A program made the translations under genes and the position numbers. A DNA stretch of 64,000 bases. Source: Poecilobothrus nobilitatus. Its lineage: Eukaryota; Arthropoda; Insecta; Diptera; Dolichopodidae. The notes beneath the pieces are model-generated. The model was not told the origin of the DNA. It saw nothing but the letters and a program-made list of their open reading frames with translations, and ran no database searches. The stretch covers positions 104,037,099-104,101,098 of the forward strand of contig OX352772.1 of the NCBI GenBank assembly GCA_947095535.1, read 5' to 3'. This document shows positions 55,819-64,000 of the stretch, piece after piece (the first letter of the stretch is position 1; every line of letters begins with the position of its first letter).

Positions 55819-57394
55819 AGGAAGAATACAGTTGCCTTTGTCAACTCTTAGATACCCGTACGAACCGTTAGTATGTTCACAGCCTGTCACTCTGCTCACA
55901 ATATTATTTTTTTAATATTTTAGTATTTTAAAATAATTTGGGTGAATTTTATAATTTGTAGAACTATGGGTTGTACATATATTCAAACTATATGTTTATA
56001 TGCACATTCTTCAAAAGCAGATTCTGACCTTTCACATAACGATTATAAATCCAAAACTTTTTCAAATATTCTATAGTACCATTTAATACTAAGCGGTAAA
56101 TGTATATTAAATTTACTTAGTACAAAATAGTAAATATAATTTTAAATATTATATTATATTATATTTAAATATTCCATTAACATAATAATTTCTTATAAGT
56201 ACAATAAAATACATATATGTAAGTAAATACGGCGCTATATAATATACATATATACTCTTATCATTCATTCACTAGTGACATATACGATATGTAAATAAAC
56301 ATGATATTATATAAGTATGTATATATATTAATATCATATAAATAAAAATTCTTCAAGCAACCGTTATGTTGTTTATTTATTTACATTTTTATGTACTACG
56401 CATTATATCCTCAACAATTTCAAATTATCGAGTAAAACAAAATGGAAAAAATTTGTTGAAGAAATTTGTTAGAAAATTTGAAAAATATCAAGTAACACTT
56501 TCGTCAATTATAAAGTAACCCTATATTATTAAAAAAAGTTATTAACAGAAATAAGAGTATAATATTAAAGCTTTAATTTTTGTGTATTACTTCAAAAAAA
56601 TTTTAACAGGTATTCAAGTTACAGGTGTTTAAAAATAGGAAATTTTCAGTTTTTGACCACTTACAGCTCCTAAACGGAGGGTGATACAAAAAAAATTTCT
56701 GAAATGACTCATACTTATTTTCAAAGATCTAACTTCTGTCAAAATTTCAAGTTTTCAACTTAAACGGTTTAGAAGATAGAAGGGTTGAAGGATTTTGCAA
56801 AATTTGAGTTTCACATAACGGTAAATTAAGACACCGTATTTCACAAATATATATTGATTGTATATATACTTTTAAAGCTAATAAAAGTAGTAATCGTTTG
56901 GCGTTTTCAAAATGAAGATATACCTTATACAACTTGTGCTATAACAATTTAAATATAGAGCTTTTTTGAACCTTTGGGGAGCTGTAGCTCCATAACGGGT
57001 GGGGCTACTGAAAAAAGTTATTAAAAATAAAATTAATATTTTTGTGAGATCTATCAGCAGTTAAAATTTCATAGCTCTATTTCAAAAAAATGTGGGGATT
57101 TAAAAGTTAGGTGTTCGAGAGCTACCCTAAGGTTTGGTCCAAACTCAACCAAAAAAAATAGGGAACCTACAAATTACTCCAAAAATATTTTGTGTAAATT
57201 TCAAGATTTTAGCTTTCTTAGTTTTTTAGTTAGCGTGCTGACGGACGGACGGACGGACAGACATGGCTCAAAAGTCTTAGAATTTTTTTCTGATCCGATC
57301 CATACCTTTGAAGGTATATCTAGCTCGCTTATTTCGAGGTGTTACAAACGGAGGAGTAATTTTATTATACCCGATCCTATCGTACGGGTATAAA
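55819..57394 (-). repeat. 1.6 kb dispersed element G, copy 2, inverted
   Basis: Reverse-complement copy of 48533-50164 over nearly its whole length, including the GGACGGACGGACGGAC block at 57241-57256 and the terminal GGGTATA hairpin near 57370-57394. It interrupts a satellite unit (flanks match the intact unit at about 58905-58935). With copy 1 it forms long inverted arms around the hAT element. Confidence 0.8.
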
Positions 57395-57609
57395 TAGAAA
57401 TTTGATTTCTGAAATTAGAAATGCTTAAAAATAACAGTTCAATAAGAGGTCTATTTACGTATTATTGAAATATATTTGACAAAGTTCAAAACATACTAGA
57501 AAATATTGCGTCAGCCCTTAAATTTTATTTTTAATAAAACTTACTTGTTTATGTGTCTATACAATATATACGGTTGCTATGCATATAGTTTGATATTTGA
57601 ATATGAATG

Positions 57610-58013
57610 ATCGAGGCTCACATCAATTATCAGGCCATGAAGTGCAGAGAGTAAAAGCTTAATAAGGGGCCAGCTTTTAACAAATTTACACGAAGTCTTA
57701 TGGAAAAAAATAGGGGCCGACTATAAATCGAAATTGAAATAACACAAAAACCATTTACTTTATTCAATTTGGTCCAAAGAGAAAATTAAAGTCGCATCTT
57801 TTTTACATAATTCATTAAAGAAAAATATTTTAAAATATAATATTTTCATTCATAAGTATGCATTTAAAAAATTGTCTTCCTCTAAATTTTTTATTTTAAA
57901 AGCTTCTTAAGATAAATTACCTCAATATCGTAATAGTATACGTCGAGACTACTTTCATAATTTAAAATTTTGTACACGCTTATATGGCTATAATCGAGAC
58001 TCACATCAATTAT
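57610..58013 (+). other. Segment bounded by a 21-bp direct repeat, with decayed coding-like sequence
   Basis: ATCGAG(G/A)CTCACATCAATTA occurs at 57610 and 57993. Between them one forward frame is open for about 90 codons apart from two stops (ADYKSKLK, HLLYSIWSKEKIKVAS, ASFLHNSLKK, KLPQYRNSIRRDYFHN), fewer stops than expected in AT-rich DNA. I do not recognise the product. It may be an old retroposed or captured fragment with its target duplication. Confidence 0.35.
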
Positions 58014-60018
58014 GAAATTATTCATACGCGCTATATGTGAGGATCGATTGCAATTCTCTCACAACTACATTCATGTGTTTTCAGTTCTTGGCCGGTTTAC
58101 TTAGGTCTTGTGAATGACATAAAAATGTATTTATATAGCTACAGTGTTAGGTATCGATAGTCTATGGCTATACGTATTTTTTGTTTTATTTTGTTTTTTA
58201 TGTTTCTATACAATATACGCTATTGCTATACATGTAGTTTGATATGAATAGTATAGATATAGATTTATATACATATGTAGCTATGTAATGTTAAGTATTT
58301 ATCTACATATTTTTTGTTTTGTTATGTTTCTTTTTGTTTTTTTCTGTTTTGTGTAAAGAATGAATGTGAGTATAATATGTAAGTATTAGGTGTATGATGT
58401 ACATTGAAAATTTGAGGTTTTTTGAGTTACAGACAAATTGTGTATGAAAGTACATTTTGTAAAAATAAAAACTAAAGAATGTGTGCATTGTATATAAAAA
58501 TTTGCTATTATTGGAATGAGTATTCGTAATTATTCTAATAAAAATTCGTCGCTTCCATTGAGGTATGTAATATAATATGAAAAATGATTTGTATTTTTTT
58601 CTTTTAAAAATTGAATTGAATTTTAAACCAGTAAAAAACAAGTACATACATATGTATATATGTATTTTTGAAATTTTTTTAAGAATAAAATTTAAGATTT
58701 ACTTAGAAATTTAAGAACATAGATTTTTAAAATTTATAGGTAATAAATGTACAAAATAATTTTCATGCAATTCACAAAATTATTTGTTGAAGTTTGCATC
58801 AAAATTAATATTATGATACATATGTATATTATTTATGCATCACAAATTCAATAATATTGCACTTTTTTCATTCAAATCAAATTTTTTTTTGTTCTTAAAA
58901 ATTTGTTAAGAATTAGAAATCTGATTGCGGAAAATAACAGTATTCGAAAATAACCGTTCAAAAAGAGGTTTATTTATGTTTTATTAAAATATGTGACAAA
59001 TTTAAAACCATACTAGAAAATATTTCGCTAGTCCTTAAATTTTATTTTTAATAAAATTTCAAACTTACTTGTTTTAATTATGTATTTGTTTTTTTTTCAA
59101 AAATGGTTTTTTATATGTATATATTAAATGGTTTTTTATATGTATTTTATAAAATATTTTTTATTGTTATATAAATTTTCATTGTATAGGATGTCGTTAT
59201 ACGAGGAATTACTGTACATACTATTATTTTGAAATTTTGATAAGCTTTCCAAATTTAATAGGTTGTTTTTATTTTTACAACAAATGAAGCCAATTTATTT
59301 GTATCTTACACTTCTGGCGAAATTCAGTTACAAAAGTTTATAATTGTTTGTAGTATTGGTTTCTATGCTATGTTTTGAATGTAAAGCTTGTTATTAATTT
59401 TTTTATTTTGCCGGAGGAATATTGTATTACCTATTGTTTTTATTATTTAAATAATTTAAATTTTTTTTTGGCGAAATACATATAATGAGCCTTTGTTTTT
59501 CTCCTTTTTCGTTTTTTTCCGAATTTTATGTTTCTATGCAATATATGCTATTGCTATACATATATGTAGTTTGAATTGAGTCATATTCAAATATAGATTA
59601 TATGAATTATAATATTATACAATAAGTAAGTATACAATATTATATTTATAGAGCTTTGTAGTGTTTAGGTATCCATAGCTATGTACGCATTTTTTGTTTT
59701 ATTATGTTTTTTTGTTTTTAATATAAATCACATACATACATATATATATATATGTGAAAATAGATTAAACGATTTTGTATAGATATTGTGTATGTATGTC
59801 GGTATTATGTAGGTATATGATGTACAAATTTTACATTGAAAATTGTATGAGATTTTTTCAGTTGTTACAGACAAATATTGTATTTTGAGTTGTTACAAAC
59901 AAATATATAAAAGTACATTTTGTAAAAATAAAAGCTAAAAAATGTTCGCATTGTATATAAAAATTTGTTATTATTAGAATGAGTATTCCTAATTATTTTA
60001 ATAAAAATTCGTCGCTAT

Positions 60019-60174
60019 ACGTCTTCCTCCATATGAAGCTAGACTTTCTTTAATTAATTTGAACTCCGTCCAGTCACGCCGTCTAGTGGCGGATATCATA
60101 TTCGTTCAGCAGATTGTTCGCGGTGATATCAACTCCTCCTCTATTCGCGAACAAATGAGGTTTAGAGAAAATCT
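60019..60174 (+). pseudogene. 156-bp piece of a non-LTR C-terminal tail (inverted copy of 61249-61404)
   Basis: Encodes LPPYEARLSLINLNSVQSRR and VQQIVRGDINSSSIREQM. It is the reverse complement of 61249-61404 with two or three differences. It starts abruptly in satellite sequence and ends abruptly in AT-rich DNA. Confidence 0.85.
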
Positions 60175-61088
60175 GAGAAAAATGATTAAGAAAAAGTTGT
60201 TACACAAGTAAAGAGCAACAACTTTGCCATAGAACATTTTTTGATCCGACTAACTTTAACTTTCATTTAATTTTTTTTCTAAGTCAAAATTTCGTAGATA
60301 TTATAAAACATGCCATATGAATTTATATATATAAACAAATTTTTTTTTGTTTATTTTTTATATCTCTAAAAATTTATATATATCTATACATATTATTCTC
60401 TTGTTCTTGACGCAAAATTCAAATTATAAAATTTTTGTTAGCAGATTCAATGTTAATCTTATGTTTGTTTTGTATTTGTTTACAGTTCTTATAATTTTTT
60501 ACTTCAAATATTTTTAAAAGAAAAAAAAATCATGTATGTACATACAAATGGATGTATGAATGAATGCACATAATATATTTTTACTATTTCTTTAAAAAAA
60601 ATCGTGGTAAATTATTAGAAATTATTTTGCTTTGATATAAATTATTATGTAAAAATCCTATGAATTTTGGCTTTATACTTTTCGAATAATAGCGGTCGGT
60701 CCTGTGTTGGAGACAGGAAATTTTTTTGTATACGGTCGGTAAAAAATGAAAAAGTATAAAGGGAAAAAGTTATTAATATTTGAAATTTGACTCTAGTTTT
60801 GAACTTAATTATTTGTATCAGACATTTGCTTAAACCAAGCATCAGTTATGTTGTTCATTTACTGAACTATCACAATTAACTGAAAAAGTTATCATTTCCA
60901 AGCGTTAGTATGTTAGTATATTAGTATGTTAGTCAATAATGATACTTATATATTAAATTAACTTAATACTTAATTGGTCATTACCACTGTTAGTAACTAC
61001 TAATTAATGTTAGTAATGATGTTAATGGTAATAAGAAACAAAAAAAAAACAAAGAAACCAACATGCAAGTTAGATTAAAAATGGCAGA
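60175..61088. other. AT-rich spacer between the inverted RT fragments
   Basis: Simple sequence such as a repeated TTAGTATGTTAGTATATTAG near 60905-60935. No gene or RNA recognised. Confidence 0.5.
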
Positions 61089-62820
61089 CTAATCATGCAG
61101 ACTACGAGAAATAACCATGCTCGCGTAAAGTCTGGCTCTCAGTATTAATTTGTTGACGTCCCTTAACATACGGGAAATAGGCTCAAATTTGCCATAGTCT
61201 GCAGCATGGTGTGACACATTAAAAAGCTCGACCGATTTCAAATTATTTAGATTTTCTCTAAACGTCATTTGTTCGCGAATAGAGGAGGAGTTGATATCAC
61301 CGCGAACAATCTGCTGAACTAATATGATATCCGCCACTAGACGGCGTGACTGGACGGAGTTCAAATTAATTAAAGAAAGTCTAGCTTCATATGGAGGAAG
61401 ACGTACAGGATCAGCCCAAGCAAGGTTGCGTAAAGTGAAACGATCTTTTTTGCACCGATTCAATACGTGGAATATCTATATCACGATAAGGACACCATAC
61501 TTGGCTCAAGTATAGGTCAAGTATAAATCTTAAATAAGTAATAAAAAGTTACTTAGTGATATAGGGATCAGAAAACTCTTTTGATCAACGCATAATAAAT
61601 CCAAGAGTTGAGTTAGCTTTATTTATTATGGAGTTGTAGTGACTCTTAAAATCTAACCTACTATCAAGGATCAGTCCCAAGCAGAAGTACGATCTGTTCT
61701 TTTAATAAGTTGGTCATTGAGAACGTAATCATAATTGATTGTTAAGTTAGCTCGTAAGCTTGAAAAGCTCATAATTAGGCATTTGCTAACATTTAGTTTG
61801 AGATTGCTGTTTATGCATCAAGAATGAAAATGGTTGACAACATATTGGAACAAGTCACAATCACGAGTGGAAGTTATAGTTTTGCAGATTTTGGTATTAT
61901 CAGCGAAACTAAGAAGACGTGAGTGGGATAAACATAGGGGACTGTCATAGGTCGACACTACGGAAAATAAAGGATCTAGATGGCTGTTTTGTGGCACTTC
62001 TGAATTTGCAACGTAAGTTACAAAAACGGTAGATCTAAAAAGAACCTAGTATGACCTATATGACAAATAAGACAATAACCATTTAAGGCTATGAATTGAA
62101 AATCCTACTGCTTTATGCTTTTCAAGGATAATTTTATAGGAAATTAGATCAAAAGCCTTACTGATATCTGTGAATACCACATCAACTTGTTTTTTAGCTT
62201 CCATTGTATTCAAAATATCAGAGACGAATTCAGTTATATTAGTAACTGTGGATATACCCTTTTTGAAAACCATGTTGTTCTGGTGGAATAAATGGTTGAC
62301 AATAATCAACAAAATACGAGCACATTGTTTTTGCAAATAATTTGAGAGTAGTTGACCGTTTAGCAATGGGTCTATAATTGCTTACATCACAACGACCCCC
62401 TTTCTTATGTATCGGGTTAATAAATGAAAATTTCCAGGGCTCAGGGAAAGAGCCACATTGAATTGACAAATTGAATAATTTGCAAATGGGACCTACCAAA
62501 TTTTGGACAGAAAATTTTAATATTATTGGTGGAATTCCGTTCGTGACGTGAAGTCATCTTTTAGAGCTAAGAGGTGAGGCATTAAGATATCTTCAGTTAT
62601 TAAAATGGTATTAATGTCAAAATTTGAAAGAAATGGAGGAACTAGGTTATTTAAATATGACTGGTTTGGCTCAAAAATCCCGTTGTGGTAAGTATTGGAG
62701 AAGAATGTGGCAAAAAGGTTGGAAACAGACTGCGAGTTATCTGATGTTGTTTCTGCGTAAAGCAAAGCCGATGGGTAACCATCAGTCCTATGTTTCCTAT
62801 TAAGAAAATCATAAAAAACA
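61089..62820 (-). pseudogene. Non-LTR reverse transcriptase related to element E
   Basis: In minus order: FLNRKHRTDGYPSALL and SNLFATFFSNTY (in frame with the upstream envelope tail). Then an RT entry with INPIHKKGGRCDVSNYRPIA (62239-62499), FTDISKAFDLISYKIIL (62046-62366), and a decayed palm with LLSFADNTKICKTI near 61920. The tail LRNLAWADPVRLPPYEARL runs to a stop at 61089. Several frameshifts and stops in the palm. The motif order and the LPPYE(A/Q)RL tail place it with element E (8763-11570). The endonuclease is missing; in its place lies the envelope gene. Confidence 0.8.
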
Positions 62821-64000
62821 GGATAGATGACTACCCCATCCTTAAGATCATTGTTCTCCTGAACGATGTTTTCTTTATTATTTACGTTAATTTCCACTAA
62901 TTGTTTCCTTTGTTTTATTTTTCTTAAAAATATTATAATTGATATTATTACAAATATTGATATTATTAATAACATAGAACTGTTAACATAAATTAATATT
63001 TTCTTCTTTTTCTTTTCAGATTTAATTTCTTCTATTTTATCATAATTTCCAATTTGTTTATGATTTAAATATTCAAGATTTATTAGTTTAGAAACAATAT
63101 TAATTGTAGTATAACTTGAAATTACAATGATTTGTTTAAATTCTTTAAGTTTATTCTTTTGTTTAAATTCTTTAAGTTTATTTGAAAAATTCATATTATT
63201 TATTTCAATTGAATAATTTTTAAAAGATAATACATAATTTTTATTTAATAAGTATTCAATATTATTACAATTGTTATTTAATTTTAAGTTTTTTACATTT
63301 TTTATTAATATAATTCCCGTATCAATTTCAATTAGTTTTAAGTTAGTTTCAATATTTTTTGAACAATCGTTATAAGTTTTATTAAATAAATTTTGAATAC
63401 AATTTAACACTGGTTTTAATTTCATTATATATCTTTCTTCAGAATAAAAGTAAATATTATTTTTATATGAAATAAAATCAAAAGTATCGATACTAAGTAC
63501 TTCGAAATTCGAGTTTGGAACTGGTAAAATTTTTAATTTGTTAGCTGTTACGTTATTTATGACTGGAATTTCCAGAACGAATATGAGATTAGTATCATAT
63601 ATTGCTAGGGAAATTCTTATTTCTTGAATTTTAAATGCATCTCTTTCGAATAAGTCTGTTTCGTCCGGTGTAAGAATAGATCTACTCATAGTTCTTCGTT
63701 TAGGAGGTTTATGTTTGTTAAGATTTGGAAAAATTGAAATTGTTTGATTAATAGTTTGTTAACAGTTTTTTGAATTAGTTTTAAATTATTTTCGATATTA
63801 CCGTTTATTTTAATTTGTTTATTAGTGTTTGTTATTAAATTATGGTTATTTTCATCAATTGATTTTAAATGGTCTTCCACTTCTACTCGATCATCTTCGT
63901 CCATGGTTCCAAATATCCATTTCAGAATTGAACCACCAAGATTGATTAGAGTTCTCTTATATCTAAAAGTAGTTAAAGTTTTTAATGTATGTTTAATATT
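62821..64000 (-). pseudogene. Errantivirus-type envelope (F-like fusion protein), C-terminal part, running off the window
   Basis: The sequence enters at 64000 within the surface subunit. It shows a furin-type site RYKR near 63953, a following hydrophobic/Gly segment (INLGGSILKWIFG), then a charged heptad-rich region (63686-63904, MDEDDRVEVEDHL onward). A frame change at about 63686 leads to the ectodomain, with Cys in LNCIQNLF, NDCSKN and NNCNN. A transmembrane segment lies at about 62935-63000 (SSMLLIISIFVIISIIIF), followed by a basic then acidic cytoplasmic tail ending near 62830. Layout and motifs match gypsy-group/baculovirus F-type fusion proteins. No polypurine tract or LTR follows; non-LTR sequence begins in frame instead. 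Confidence 0.75.

Larger units (their letters stand above)
48290..60016. repeat. Field of diverged 1.3-1.5 kb satellite-like units
   Basis: Marker blocks recur in one order and orientation. GCTATTGCTATACATATAGTTTGA-like sequence is at about 48370, 50207, 50378, 57568, 58220 and 59548. GTACATTTTGTAAAAATAAAA-like sequence is at 58449 and 59916. AAACCAGTAAAAAACAAGTA is at 55541 and 58624. Spacing between neighbouring complete units is 1.33-1.46 kb. Other elements have inserted into the field. No coding function; the 114-codon minus frame at 58303-58647 is repeat sequence. Confidence 0.7.

Noticed and set aside
58303..58647. 114-codon minus-strand ORF
   Set aside because: It lies in the satellite unit, is Lys/Phe/Tyr-rich low complexity, and the equivalent region in the next unit is not open.
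48290..60016. CRISPR-like or tRNA-like arrays within the repeats
   Set aside because: Repeats are long, diverged and without regular short spacers. No cloverleaf was supported, and the DNA is eukaryotic.

Overview
Host and character. The window is very AT-rich eukaryotic DNA made almost wholly of nested mobile elements, with one clear host gene. An insect, most likely a fly (Diptera), is suggested by jockey/I-like and AAATA-tailed non-LTR retrotransposons, an errantivirus-type envelope, a Polinton/Maverick, and repeats that pair a GGGTATA hairpin end with a (GGAC)n block. That assignment is inference. No rRNA, tRNA or CRISPR array was seen.

Layout. 0-5.9 kb: decayed non-LTR pieces on both strands and AT-rich filler. 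5.9-20.9 kb: a Russian-doll locus on the minus strand. A jockey-type element (20.9-19.05 and 5.92-4.98 kb) is split by a gypsy-type LTR element (LTRs 5918-6603 and 18166-19047). The gypsy pol gene is itself split by at least four non-LTR insertions, and the largest of these (7.32-13.16 kb) is split again by a fourth-level element (8.40-11.61 kb). 20.9-21.8 kb: scraps of a mariner-like transposase and a PHD-type ORF1.

23.3-38.4 kb: a Polinton/Maverick. It has a small spliced gene with a textbook core promoter, protein-primed DNA polymerase B, two related small RNase H-like proteins, a truncated protease, a major capsid protein, a pVI-like protein, a penton, two unnamed virion-type proteins, a packaging ATPase, an unknown Cys-containing protein and an integrase with chromodomain. 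A second, truncated 1.96 kb polymerase copy follows directly. Most genes carry one to several frameshifts or stops, so this copy is dead but young. Polymerase and the first gene contain canonical short spliceosomal introns. The two polymerase copies share two disabling lesions, so they are copies of an already broken element.

38.4-48.3 kb: non-LTR fragments surround the host gene, a zinc metallocarboxypeptidase (M14A) on the minus strand with four good exons at 41968-43050. 48.3-60.0 kb: a 1.3-1.5 kb satellite-like repeat field carrying two inverted copies of a 1.6 kb element. Between them lies a 4.9 kb hAT transposon with perfect 8-bp target duplication, a transposase with one single-base frameshift, and a nested MITE. 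60-64 kb: a non-LTR reverse transcriptase joined in frame to the C-terminal tail of an errantivirus-type envelope that runs off the window.
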